A stretch of 64,000 bases of DNA, taken from an uncultured Clostridium sp. Its GTDB lineage: Bacteria > Bacillota > Clostridia > Clostridiales > Clostridiaceae. Below, in pieces: positions 46,887 through 54,926 of the stretch. Positions within the stretch are counted from its first letter, which is position 1; each line of letters starts with the position of its first letter. The notes beneath the pieces were generated by a model, which was not told the DNA's origin, did no database searches, and saw only the letters and a program-made list of their open reading frames with translations. Location of the stretch: NCBI GenBank assembly GCA_900539375.1, contig UQBY01000016.1, forward strand, positions 1 through 64,000, in the 5' to 3' direction. The translations under genes and the position numbers were made by a program.

Positions 46887-47381
46887 TTATCTGTTGTCTA
46901 CTTTTTCTGGATATAAATCATGGTTCATCATTCTATAATTTGCCATTTCTTCATATTTTGTTCCTTTTATTCCATAATTACAATATGGGTCTATACTTAT
47001 TCCTCCTCTTGGAGTAAATTTTCCCCAAACTTCAATATATTTAGGCTCCATAAGCTTAATTAAATCTTTCATTATTATATTTATACAATCTTCATGGAAA
47101 TCTCCATGGTTTCTAAAGCTAAATAAATATAATTTTAATGACTTACTTTCTACCATTTTAATATTAGGAATATAACTTATATATATAGTAGCAAAGTCAG
47201 GTTGACCTGTAATTGGACAAAGGCTTGTAAATTCTGGGCAGTTAAACTTTACAAAATAATCATTATCAGGATGTTTATTTATAAATGTTTCTAATACTTC
47301 TGGATTATACCCAAAATCATACTTTGTTCCTTGATTTCCAAGAAGGCTTAATCCTTCTAATTCTTTACTTTGTCTTCCCAT
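46887..47381 (-). CDS. queF: NADPH-dependent preQ0 reductase QueF
   Basis: 164 residues, the short unimodular QueF class. It reduces preQ0 to preQ1, the last step before insertion into tRNA. Catalytic Cys is in FTSLCPITGQPDF, NADPH motif ESKSLKLYLFSFR, and Glu/His in HGDFHEDC. It is the last gene of the queD-queE-folE-queC-queF operon, directly abutting queC (1 base). Confidence 0.96.
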   Translation of the reverse strand: MGRQSKELEGLSLLGNQGTKYDFGYNPEVLETFINKHPDNDYFVKFNCPEFTSLCPITGQPDFATIYISYIPNIKMVESKSLKLYLFSFRNHGDFHEDCINIIMKDLIKLMEPKYIEVWGKFTPRGGISIDPYCNYGIKGTKYEEMANYRMMNHDLYPEKVDNR

Positions 47382-48047
47382 TTAATTTTTCTCCTTTTTG
47401 CTTTCTAAATATTTTAAAAGACCATGTTTTCTAAGCTTACAAGCTGGACATTCTCCACATCCATCTCCAATTATTCCATTATAGCAAGTAAGGGTTTTTT
47501 CTCTTACATAATCAAGCTTTCCAAATTCATCTGCCATTTTCCATGTTTCTGCTTTATCTATCCACATAAGAGGAGTATGTACTACAAATTCATAGTCCAT
47601 AGCAAGATTTAATGTTACATTTAATGATTTTATAAATATATCTCTACAATCTGGATATCCACTAAAGTCTGTTTCACATACACCTGTTACTATATGCCTT
47701 GCACCTTTAACCTTTGCTAAAACTGCTGCAAAAGTTAAAAATAGCATATTACGTCCCTCTACAAAAGTTGATGGAAGTCCTCCATTTTCTCCTGCTTTAA
47801 CATCTATGTCATTACGAGTTAAAGCATTTGGTGCAAGTTGATTTAAAAGCTCCATATCAAGAATATGATGTTCAACTCCTAAATCTTTTGCTATATTTTT
47901 TGCACATTCAATTTCAAGTTTATGTCTTTGATTATAATTAAAAGTTACTGCTATAACCTTGTCAAACCTTCTAAGTGCCCATAATAAACAAGTTGTAGAG
48001 TCTTGTCCACCACTAAAAACTACTACAGCATTATTATTTTTATCCAT
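47382..48047 (-). CDS. queC: 7-cyano-7-deazaguanine (preQ0) synthase QueC
   Basis: 221 residues. ATP-pyrophosphatase P-loop FSGGQDSTTCLLWAL at the N-terminus and the C-terminal zinc motif CYNGIIGDGCGECPACKLR identify QueC, which converts CDG to preQ0. It lies 10 bases after folE. Confidence 0.97.
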   Translation of the reverse strand: MDKNNNAVVVFSGGQDSTTCLLWALRRFDKVIAVTFNYNQRHKLEIECAKNIAKDLGVEHHILDMELLNQLAPNALTRNDIDVKAGENGGLPSTFVEGRNMLFLTFAAVLAKVKGARHIVTGVCETDFSGYPDCRDIFIKSLNVTLNLAMDYEFVVHTPLMWIDKAETWKMADEFGKLDYVREKTLTCYNGIIGDGCGECPACKLRKHGLLKYLESKKEKN

Positions 48048-48057
48048 AAAAATCCTC

Positions 48058-48651
48058 CTAGTCTCTCATTAGTAAAATAGCTTCTTGTCTTAGCATTGAG
48101 TCCTCTTCAAACTTTCCTGTAAAGGTAGTTGTTGTTGTTAATGTTCCTGGCTTTTTTATTCCTCTTGCAGTCATACAGCTATGTTCCCCTGTAATTAAAA
48201 CTGCTACATCCTTAGTTTCTGTAATCATTGAAACTATTTCAGAAATATCACTTCCTATACGTTCTTGAAGTTGAAGCCTTTTTCCTACCATATCTGCAAT
48301 TCTTGCTATTTTACTTAATCCTATTATTTTTTCTTTAGGAATATATGCAACAGAAACCTTCATATTATACATAAGAGCTAAATGATGTTCACAATAGCTA
48401 TGTATTGGAATATTTTTTACTATTACCATATTTTTATGAGTATCTACATAATCCTCTTCTTCAAAGGTTGTTCCAAACATTTTTGCTATTTCTTCATTAG
48501 TATAAGTCATTCCTTCAAAAACTTCATTATACATCTTTGCAACTCTTTTTGGAGTGTCTTTTAACCCTTCTCTATTAGGGTCATCTCCTAGAGCTATTAG
48601 TATTTCTCTTATACATTCTTGTATTTTTTCAGTATCTATTTGTTTTTTCAT
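48058..48651 (-). CDS. folE: GTP cyclohydrolase I
   Basis: 197 residues. Converts GTP to dihydroneopterin triphosphate, the shared precursor of queuosine and folate. Zinc and catalytic residues are visible in SYCEHHLALM and GEHSCMTARGIKKPG; the substrate motif HxxKRLQLQER-type segment (VGKRLQLQERI) is present. Its position in the que operon means folE is under preQ1 control here, so folate synthesis would need another FolE or enough residual expression. Confidence 0.97.
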   Translation of the reverse strand: MKKQIDTEKIQECIREILIALGDDPNREGLKDTPKRVAKMYNEVFEGMTYTNEEIAKMFGTTFEEEDYVDTHKNMVIVKNIPIHSYCEHHLALMYNMKVSVAYIPKEKIIGLSKIARIADMVGKRLQLQERIGSDISEIVSMITETKDVAVLITGEHSCMTARGIKKPGTLTTTTTFTGKFEEDSMLRQEAILLMRD

Positions 48652-48657
48652 TATTAT

Positions 48658-49320
48658 TTATACACCTCTTGTATCTTTATTCCATACAATTTTATGTAAT
48701 TGAATTTGAAATCTAACTCTATTTAGATTTTTTTCTTTCATAAATTCAATAACATCTTCTAGTTTTATTTCACCAAATACTGGACTAAAATAAACTAAAC
48801 ACCTTTTATCTAAATCATATTCTTTTATAATACCATAAGCAACCTTTAAGTCCTCCATATTTCCTAAAACAAATTTATATACATCTTTATTTTCAACTAT
48901 TTTTAGATTATTTTTATTCATTTTATTAGTCATTTTACTGCTTGGAAGCTTATAATCCAATATATAAACTATATTTTTATATTTTTTCTTAAAAGGTTCT
49001 ATATCAACAGAGCCATTAGTTTCTATATGAACTTTAAGATTTTCATCTTTATCTAAAAGTCCTAAAAGTTCATCTATTCCTTCTTGAATTAATGGTTCTC
49101 CTCCTGTTAGTGTAACATTTATAGCATTATTTTTCTTTATATATTTGTATATTTCTTTTGCACTTAAAACTTCTTTTATACCCTCTTTTTCAAAAGAATA
49201 AGTAGTATCACACCAAGAGCATCTTAAATTACACCCTTGAAATCTTATAAATGTAGCAAGTTCTCCTGCTGTTGGTCCTTCTCCATCTATTGATAAGAAT
49301 TTTTCTATTATATTAAACAT
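48658..49320 (-). CDS. queE: 7-carboxy-7-deazaguanine synthase QueE
   Basis: 220 residues from the ATG at 49320, preceded by GGAGGAG; the in-frame ATG 24 bases upstream lies inside queD. Radical SAM cluster CX3CX2C (Cys30, 34, 37) in GCNLRCSWCDTTY, and the SAM-binding TGGEPLIQ. It ring-contracts carboxytetrahydropterin to CDG. Its start overlaps the queD stop by a few bases or abuts it. Confidence 0.96.
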   Translation of the reverse strand: MFNIIEKFLSIDGEGPTAGELATFIRFQGCNLRCSWCDTTYSFEKEGIKEVLSAKEIYKYIKKNNAINVTLTGGEPLIQEGIDELLGLLDKDENLKVHIETNGSVDIEPFKKKYKNIVYILDYKLPSSKMTNKMNKNNLKIVENKDVYKFVLGNMEDLKVAYGIIKEYDLDKRCLVYFSPVFGEIKLEDVIEFMKEKNLNRVRFQIQLHKIVWNKDTRGV

Positions 49321-49322
49321 TT

Positions 49323-49751
49323 TTACTCCTCCGTATATATACAACTATTATTTGGAGTTTCAAATAATTCTACTTCATATACTTTAAAACCTTTTGCCTT
49401 TAGCTTGTTAAATATTTCTCTAGACATTTCTTCAGCTGTTGGTCTATAAGGTACAAATACTATTTTAAAATCATTTTGAAGTTCTTTTAATTTTTCTGCT
49501 AAAGCCTTTCCTTCTTCGTTTTCTTCTATTATAAATTTATGGTCATAACCTTCTGCAATTTCCTTTAAAGCATTTTTAAAATTTCCAAAATCATCAACCA
49601 TGCCTCTAAGCTGACCTTCTTTATGAAGCTTTTCTGATTTTATCTTTGCTATAAGCTTATACCTATGTCCATGAATATTAGAACACTTTCCTATATATCC
49701 ACTTAAATAATGTGCTGTATCAAATTCAACTTGACTTTTTATCTTAAACAT
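49323..49751 (-). CDS. queD: 6-carboxytetrahydropterin synthase QueD
   Basis: 142 residues from the ATG at 49751, after GGGAGAGAG; an upstream in-frame ATG overlaps this site. Zinc ligands and catalytic Cys appear in FDTAHYLSGYIGKCSNIHGHRY, with the conserved DHK triad segment (GYDHKFI) and a late Glu (VELFETPNNS). First gene of the operon, behind the preQ1 riboswitch. Confidence 0.95.
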   Translation of the reverse strand: MFKIKSQVEFDTAHYLSGYIGKCSNIHGHRYKLIAKIKSEKLHKEGQLRGMVDDFGNFKNALKEIAEGYDHKFIIEENEEGKALAEKLKELQNDFKIVFVPYRPTAEEMSREIFNKLKAKGFKVYEVELFETPNNSCIYTEE

Positions 49752-49829
49752 AAATACTCTCTCTCCCATGTATTGTTTTTCTTGTTAATTTTAAACCATC
49801 AAGATAAATCTTTTTTTACATAGCAAAAA

Positions 49830-49945
49830 AAGATTTATCTTGTTGTAACTAATATTTCTAGCACAACAAAATAAATCTTAATAACTTTTAAAATTTTAGT
49901 TGCCTAGTTTTATTTATAGACAGGATGGTCCAAACGAACTGTCTT
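49830..49945 (-). promoter_or_regulatory. preQ1-I riboswitch with ligand-responsive terminator
   Basis: Read leftward from a promoter with -35 TTGCAG (49992-49987), 17 bases, -10 TAAAGT (49969-49964). Aptamer: GACAG stem, GTTCG loop, GGACCATCCTGTC and A-rich tail TATAAATAAAACTAGG (49945-49903), the preQ1 class I pattern. The tail CTAGGCAAC can pair with GTTGTGCTAG (49867-49858). If the tail is locked by ligand, 49879-49858 instead pairs with 49851-49830 in an 18-base-pair hairpin followed by TTTTTTT, a strong terminator. A third arm (49817-49799) can pair with the middle strand. The logic is ligand-off. Confidence 0.88.
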
Positions 49946-50010
49946 ATTTAATTTTACTTTGTAACTTTAACATATTTTTTTATATTCTGCAAATAATTAT
50001 TTTTGCAAGG

Positions 50011-50859
50011 CTAAAAGCTTCTTCCTCCTCCCCCATAAGAAGAACCTCCTCCACTACTTGAACTTCCTGAAGAAGAACTTGAACTTTTTTCAATTTTTGT
50101 TTTAGTAACATTTTTATGAGTAAATATATCACTTCTTGAGTTTCTTTTTATTGAATTAACATTTAAATAAGTTTCTGGAGTAGTTGTTTTTTTACCACCA
50201 AAATTAAATATAAATATTAAAAATATTATTAAAGTAACTACTAAAGAAAATCCCCATTTAAAGTACCATTTTGTTAAAAATATTGGAACACTATCTGAAA
50301 CATTCATATACTTTTCTATTCCCTTAATAAATTCATTACATGAACCATAATAATTTAATTCTGAATCCTCTGTTAATATATTATAAATATTATCTAATAC
50401 TGAATCTATTCTACTTTCAGAAAAGTAATCTTTTGCATCCTTAGCAGTTGTCATCCAAAGTTCTCTATTTCCTGTAACAGATTTATCTAAGCTTATTAAA
50501 TATAAAAGACCTGTTCCATCAGAATCTTCATATCCAAAATCATGGCTTTTATAAAAATCCTCTGCATATTCTCTTGGTTGTTTTCCTTCTGCATCATTTG
50601 TTGTTACAATTACTATATCAACCTGTTTTTCTTTTGAAACTTTATTCATATATTCTTTTAAAGACTTTTCTTCTGTTTCAGTTAAAATATCTGCTTCATC
50701 AAATATTCTTTCATCAGTTACAATTAAGCCTTCATTATTTCTAGTTTCAACTTTACTTCTTAAAATTTCATTTGAATCATTTCCAAAGGCAGTAATTCCT
50801 ATAAAACTTATAGCTATTAAAACATAGATAATTATCATTGTTACTTTAAACTTTTTCAT
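50011..50859 (-). CDS. TPM-domain membrane protein (YgcG/YdjH-like)
   Basis: 282 residues. N-terminal hydrophobic segment (about 5-25), extracytoplasmic TPM domain (about 50-195; RIFDEADILTETEEKSLKEY, GTGLLYLISLDKS), a transmembrane helix near 205-228, and a low-complexity Ser/Gly tail ending SYGGGGRSF. This resembles Bacillus YdjH. It follows a YdjG-like zinc-ribbon gene with start and stop sharing one base. YdjG and YdjH are linked to envelope-stress membrane complexes in Bacillus; the YdjF (PspA) and YdjI partners are absent here. Confidence 0.85.
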   Translation of the reverse strand: MKKFKVTMIIIYVLIAISFIGITAFGNDSNEILRSKVETRNNEGLIVTDERIFDEADILTETEEKSLKEYMNKVSKEKQVDIVIVTTNDAEGKQPREYAEDFYKSHDFGYEDSDGTGLLYLISLDKSVTGNRELWMTTAKDAKDYFSESRIDSVLDNIYNILTEDSELNYYGSCNEFIKGIEKYMNVSDSVPIFLTKWYFKWGFSLVVTLIIFLIFIFNFGGKKTTTPETYLNVNSIKRNSRSDIFTHKNVTKTKIEKSSSSSSGSSSSGGGSSYGGGGRSF

Positions 50860-51890
50860 TAAAACCCTCCCCCTAATGCATATACTAAAATATATACAAT
50901 TAATAATATTGCTATAAATAATGTTACAAATACTATAATTGCCTTAGAAGTACTTATAGGAGGTTTTCCTGCTATCTTTCCAGTTTGTCCATTCATTGCA
51001 AATACATATTCTTTTCCTTTATATGTATAATTATATAACCATACTGGTAATAAAGAATACTCTATTTTTGTTGACTGAGCTGTTTCATTTCTATGAATAA
51101 CATTTATTGATGAATATCCTATTATATCATTTCTTGCTACATTATAAGCTCCATCTTTTGCTTCCTTTCTAGCTTTTTCTATAAGGTCTTCAGATTTATA
51201 ATTAAATTTTTCTGCCATATATCCTGACAAATATCCCATTTCAAAATCTTTTAAACCACTATAATTAAATGGTTCAAGCTTTGCCATAAGTTCATCATCC
51301 ATTTTAATTGATGAATCTAATGGAATTCTGTTAAATTCTGCATCTATATTTCTTGTTACCATATAATGAGATGTTTCTGTATATCTATAATCTCCTTTTG
51401 TATATGACCTTACCTTAGTACAATCTGCTTTTAAATCTGCATTGGTTTTAAAATCATATAACCAAAAAGGCACATAAATTCCTGAAAGCTTTTGAATATT
51501 ATTAGCATTTAAAAAATCACTTGGAGTAAATAAACCTCCATGACACCATTTTTTTATTTTATCTAAAGCAAAATCCCTATCATATTTAAAAGGAATAACT
51601 GATTGAGGTTTTATTACATTACTTAATCTATCACTTAATATAGTAGCTGTTCCACAATAAGCACAATAAGTAGCTGCTGTATACTCATCAGTTACAATTT
51701 CAGCTCCACAATTAGGACATTCATATACCTTAGTATTATTTAATACTTCATCTTCAGGCTCTTTCTTTTCTTCTACTTCTACATCCTCAACCTTACATTC
51801 ATTTCCACAGTAATCACAATGAAGCAATTGTTTTTCTGGGTCAAAGGTCATATTTCCTCCACAGTTAGGACATTTATATATTAATACCAC
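50859..51890 (-). CDS. Double zinc-ribbon membrane protein (YdjG-like)
   Basis: 343 residues, starting with GTG after GGGGGAGAG. Two zinc ribbons of TFIIB type at about 6-29 (CPNCGG..CDYCGN) and 53-80 (CPNCGAEI..CAYCGT), a central beta-rich domain (about 90-290; SGIYVPFWLYDF), and a C-terminal helix (about 315-338). Overall it matches Bacillus YdjG. Together with the TPM protein it forms a probable two-protein membrane unit. Role inferred from family only. Confidence 0.82.
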   Translation of the reverse strand: MVLIYKCPNCGGNMTFDPEKQLLHCDYCGNECKVEDVEVEEKKEPEDEVLNNTKVYECPNCGAEIVTDEYTAATYCAYCGTATILSDRLSNVIKPQSVIPFKYDRDFALDKIKKWCHGGLFTPSDFLNANNIQKLSGIYVPFWLYDFKTNADLKADCTKVRSYTKGDYRYTETSHYMVTRNIDAEFNRIPLDSSIKMDDELMAKLEPFNYSGLKDFEMGYLSGYMAEKFNYKSEDLIEKARKEAKDGAYNVARNDIIGYSSINVIHRNETAQSTKIEYSLLPVWLYNYTYKGKEYVFAMNGQTGKIAGKPPISTSKAIIVFVTLFIAILLIVYILVYALGGGF

Positions 51891-51974
51891 TTAACTCTCC
51901 CCCTATTTTTATAATTTATACTAAAATAATACCATATGATTTAAATTAATTCTTTAAAATTTTACAACATTTCA

Positions 51975-52388
51975 TTATGTTTCTAAATTATCCTTAGTTA
52001 ATCCTGTAGCTATAAAAATTAATAAGCTTGATAAAAATGCCTTAAATCCCTTACATCTTTCCTTTTTTGTTGACCCTTCTAATGAACTTATATTTTGAAA
52101 CTCTGAATAATTAATAAGTAAAAATACTCCTGTAGCATAAATATATATTAAATTTGATATTTTAGGATAATCACTTAAATCTCCCACTTTCTCTAAATTT
52201 TTTGTATTGTTTATACTATCTAAAATTTTTATCCTAGACCATTTTATAAATTCAATATTTAAAAATATTGCTATTATAACTATATATATAGTTTCTAAAG
52301 ACAAATTTAAAATATATAACTGTCTATATAAGTCATTTATATCTTCTAAATTCTCTTTAGCCTTATTTGTTTCATCTTTTTTCTTCAT
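51975..52388 (-). CDS. Small membrane protein, unknown
   Basis: 137 residues. A charged N-terminal helix (about 1-24) is followed by hydrophobic segments at about 26-46, 80-97 and 112-128. ATG follows AGGGG. I recognise no family; similar small membrane proteins occur in clostridia. It stands between the YdjG-like gene and glnK without a clear operon link. Confidence 0.6.
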   Translation of the reverse strand: MKKKDETNKAKENLEDINDLYRQLYILNLSLETIYIVIIAIFLNIEFIKWSRIKILDSINNTKNLEKVGDLSDYPKISNLIYIYATGVFLLINYSEFQNISSLEGSTKKERCKGFKAFLSSLLIFIATGLTKDNLET

Positions 52389-52476
52389 AATATTACCCCT
52401 AAATATTACTTATCATATTTATTATATGCCTTTGTATTTTTACTGCTATAAATATCTTTACTTAAAAAATAAAAAA

Positions 52477-52506
52477 CCTTGGGGAAATTTCAAAATTCCC
52501 AAGGTC
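52477..52506 (-). terminator. Terminator of amtB-glnK
   Basis: Read leftward, ACCTTGGGAA pairs with TTCCCCAAGGT followed by TTTTTATTTTTT, 8 bases after the glnK stop. Confidence 0.85.
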
Positions 52507-52513
52507 TTTGTAA

Positions 52514-52852
52514 TTATAAAGCTTTATCGCCCTTTTCTCCTGTACGTATTCTTATACATTCTTCTACATTACTTATAAAGATTTTTCCATCTCCCACTTC
52601 ACCAGTTTTACTTATATCCATTATAAGCTTAACAATTTCATTCACCTTGCTATCTTCTGCAACCACTTTAATTTCTACCTTTGGAAGAAAATGAACCAAA
52701 ACCTCATTTCCTCTTATAAATTCTGTCCAGCCATGTTGATTTCCACAACCCATTACTTGATTAATTGTTACTCCACCTATTTTTTTCTCTATTAAGGCAT
52801 CTTTTATATCTTCTAATTTTTCTGGACGAATTATAGCTTCTATTTTTTTCAT
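52514..52852 (-). CDS. glnK: P-II-type signalling protein (GlnK-like) with altered T-loop
   Basis: 112 residues, classic P-II fold: KKIEAIIRPEKLEDIKDAL, T-loop region (about 36-55), and C-terminal GEVGDGKIFI with the ATP-binding GDGKI. The T-loop reads HGWTEFIRGNEVLVHFLPK, so the tyrosine used for uridylylation (RGAEY in E. coli) is Val and the neighbouring Tyr is Phe. It therefore cannot be modified at that site. It lies 15 bases after amtB and should bind and gate the channel according to ATP/ADP and 2-oxoglutarate. Confidence 0.93.
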   Translation of the reverse strand: MKKIEAIIRPEKLEDIKDALIEKKIGGVTINQVMGCGNQHGWTEFIRGNEVLVHFLPKVEIKVVAEDSKVNEIVKLIMDISKTGEVGDGKIFISNVEECIRIRTGEKGDKAL

Positions 52853-52867
52853 AATTATAACCCCCTA

Positions 52868-54115
52868 CTAATCTAATCCATTAAATGATGGGTATGCACT
52901 TTCATTATGTTCTGATAAGTCCATTCCGTTAGCTTCTTCTCTATCAGAAACTCTTATATCCATAAATAATGATATCACTTTTATTATTATAAATGAAAGT
53001 ACTGCAGCATATACAATTGTTATTACTATACTTTCTATTTGAGCTATAAATAAATGAGTATCTCCAAAGAAAAGTCCATTCCATTGTGCTTTTGAGTTAA
53101 TAGAAGTTTGAGCAAATAATCCTGTTGCTATTCCACCCCAGATACCTCCAACACCATGACATCCAAAAGCATCTAATGCATCATCATATCCAAATTTCTT
53201 TTTAACAGTTGACATTGTAAAGAAACAAATTGGACTTACTAATGCTCCAATGATTAAAGCTGACCAAATTGGAACAAATCCAGCTCCTGGAGTTATTGCA
53301 ACTAATCCTAAAACAGCTCCTGTAGCAGCACCCATTAATGTTGGTTTTCCTGCCTTAATTTTTTCTACAACCATCCATGATAGCATTGCTATTGCTGCTG
53401 AGGTATTTGTAGTCATAAATGCATGTGCTGCTAATCCATCTGCTGCTAAAGCACTACCTGCATTAAATCCAAACCATCCAAACCATAAAATTATTGCACC
53501 TAAAAGAACAAATGGTATATTATGAGGTTTATAGCTTATTAAACCATGACCTTTTCTCTTTCCAAGTACCATACACAACACAAGACCTGTTACACCTGAA
53601 CTAATATGAACAACATTTCCTCCTGCAAAGTCTAATGCTCCTAAACCATCTATTAATCCACCAGTTCCCCATACCATATGAGCTAATGGATAGTAAACTA
53701 AAAGTAACCAAAATACAACAAATATTACTACTGCTTTAAATCTTACTCTTCCTATTAATGAACCAGTAAATAAAGCTGGTGTTATTATAGAAAACATCAT
53801 TTGAAATGCTGCAAATACAACTTCTGGTATTGTTGAAGCATATAATTCATTTGGTGTTAATCCTACTCCCTTAAAGAAAAGATTATTAAATCCACCTATA
53901 AAACCACATATGTCTCCTCCAAAAGACATTGAATATCCAATTATAACCCAAAGTACAGATGAAATACCACACATCACAAAAGACATAAACATGGTATTAA
54001 GTACGTTTTTTCTTCTTACCATACCACCATAAAAAAATGCTAAACCAGGTGTCATAAAAAATACTAATGCTGCACTTATTATCATAAAGGCAGTATCCCC
54101 ACTATTAATTTCCAT
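52868..54115 (-). CDS. amtB: Ammonium transporter AmtB
   Basis: 415 residues from the ATG at 54115, preceded by AGGGAGGA; a longer in-frame start would lie inside the leader terminator. Eleven helices of the Amt/Rh family. Pore histidines are in LAHMVWGTG and CHGVGGIWGG; NTTMF-type gate residues are present. No signal peptide. Partner of the glnK product. Expression is controlled by the leader described at 54143-54249. Confidence 0.95.
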   Translation of the reverse strand: MEINSGDTAFMIISAALVFFMTPGLAFFYGGMVRRKNVLNTMFMSFVMCGISSVLWVIIGYSMSFGGDICGFIGGFNNLFFKGVGLTPNELYASTIPEVVFAAFQMMFSIITPALFTGSLIGRVRFKAVVIFVVFWLLLVYYPLAHMVWGTGGLIDGLGALDFAGGNVVHISSGVTGLVLCMVLGKRKGHGLISYKPHNIPFVLLGAIILWFGWFGFNAGSALAADGLAAHAFMTTNTSAAIAMLSWMVVEKIKAGKPTLMGAATGAVLGLVAITPGAGFVPIWSALIIGALVSPICFFTMSTVKKKFGYDDALDAFGCHGVGGIWGGIATGLFAQTSINSKAQWNGLFFGDTHLFIAQIESIVITIVYAAVLSFIIIKVISLFMDIRVSDREEANGMDLSEHNESAYPSFNGLD

Positions 54116-54142
54116 CTTCTTATCCTCCCTTAACTTACGAAC

Positions 54143-54249
54143 AAAAAAAGAGGACAATACAAGGCATGAATTCCTACCTTGTACTATCCTCTTTGATAGT
54201 TCCTATTTTTTTATGTTCTTATAATACTATCAACTAAAATAAAAATCAA
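54143..54249 (-). promoter_or_regulatory. amtB promoter and leader with hexaloop hairpin overlapping a terminator
   Basis: Promoter read leftward: -35 TTGATT (54249-54244), 17 bases, -10 TATTAT (54226-54221). The leader then has a hairpin ACTATC-AAAGAG-GATAGT (54200-54183): six base pairs with a hexaloop carrying A at position 1 and G at 4, the hallmark of ANTAR targets. Its 3' half is also the 5' arm of a 15-base-pair terminator (54191-54150; GAGGATAGTACAAGG with CCTTGTATTGTCCTC) followed by seven T. The two structures are mutually exclusive, implying antitermination. Only one hexaloop is evident, whereas the known motif has two. Confidence 0.7.
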
Positions 54250-54308
54250 TACTTTTTTAAGGAGTTTTTTTATAAAATTAATGAAAATACCGGTTTTTAT
54301 TAATTTTC

Positions 54309-54336
54309 TTAACATTTTCTTAACATTTTCTTAATG
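54309..54336 (+). repeat. Three 11-base direct repeats, Pho-box-like
   Basis: TTAACA-TTTTC-TTAACA-TTTTC-TTAATG: TTAACA-type hexamers on an 11-base period, as in Bacillus PhoP boxes. They lie 60-92 bases upstream of the amtB -35, on the strand opposite to amtB, and just downstream of the DUF5662 gene. Confidence 0.5.
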
Positions 54337-54342
54337 TGTTTA

Positions 54343-54894
54343 TTAAAATTTTTCAAAAAAGTTTTCCTTTAAAACCTCTTTTTTAATAAATTTTAAAGTT
54401 TCTTTCTCACCATCTTTTGCTAGCTTATTAAGTAAAAACTCTAGTTGTTTTCTAGTGTCTTCATGTAAAAGATAATATTCTGCTCTTTTTTCATAATACT
54501 CTAAAGGACTTTTATCTGTATATTTTTCTTTTTGATAGTTCATAGAAGCTGACATTCTATCTATAAACATTTCAACAACATATTTAACTGGCATCTTCAT
54601 ACCCTTTAATCCTTCTTCTGCATTTATTCCATAATCTATCCAGTATTCAAAATGATGCTTATTTCTTCCCTTATGATGAAGCCATGCTGTTGATAATCCT
54701 TCTACTTTTTTTTGAATTCCATTAGGACTTACATATCCTTTGTAATATTTAATTCCTGCTAAAAACTCAATCCATGTATATTTAGATAAATCATGTAATA
54801 ATCCTTGCTTATATAACCCTACCTTAAAACAATATTTCATTACTAAAAGTTTATGATTTGTTATTGTTTTAAAATGACCTAATGCATTTTTCAC
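54343..54894 (-). CDS. DUF5662 (HD-like) protein
   Basis: 183 residues from the GTG at 54894, 8 bases after GGAGG; the in-frame ATG 15 bases upstream has no site and would contain this one. The family pattern is clear: LGHFKTITNHKLLVMKYCF-type start, LLHDLSKYTWIEF with an HD-like metal motif, and TAWLHHKGRNKHHFEYW. Function is unknown, but the histidine/aspartate layout suggests a metal-dependent phosphohydrolase fold. It lies 18-33 bases after the nitroreductase gene in the same direction. Confidence 0.85.
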   Translation of the reverse strand: MKNALGHFKTITNHKLLVMKYCFKVGLYKQGLLHDLSKYTWIEFLAGIKYYKGYVSPNGIQKKVEGLSTAWLHHKGRNKHHFEYWIDYGINAEEGLKGMKMPVKYVVEMFIDRMSASMNYQKEKYTDKSPLEYYEKRAEYYLLHEDTRKQLEFLLNKLAKDGEKETLKFIKKEVLKENFFEKF

Positions 54895-54926
54895 ATTTTC
54901 TTCCTCCATTTTTATATTAAAAACTA

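Noticed and set aside
52207..52578. A 123-codon plus-strand frame near glnK
   Set aside because: Antisense to the small membrane protein and crossing the glnK terminator; no ribosome site.
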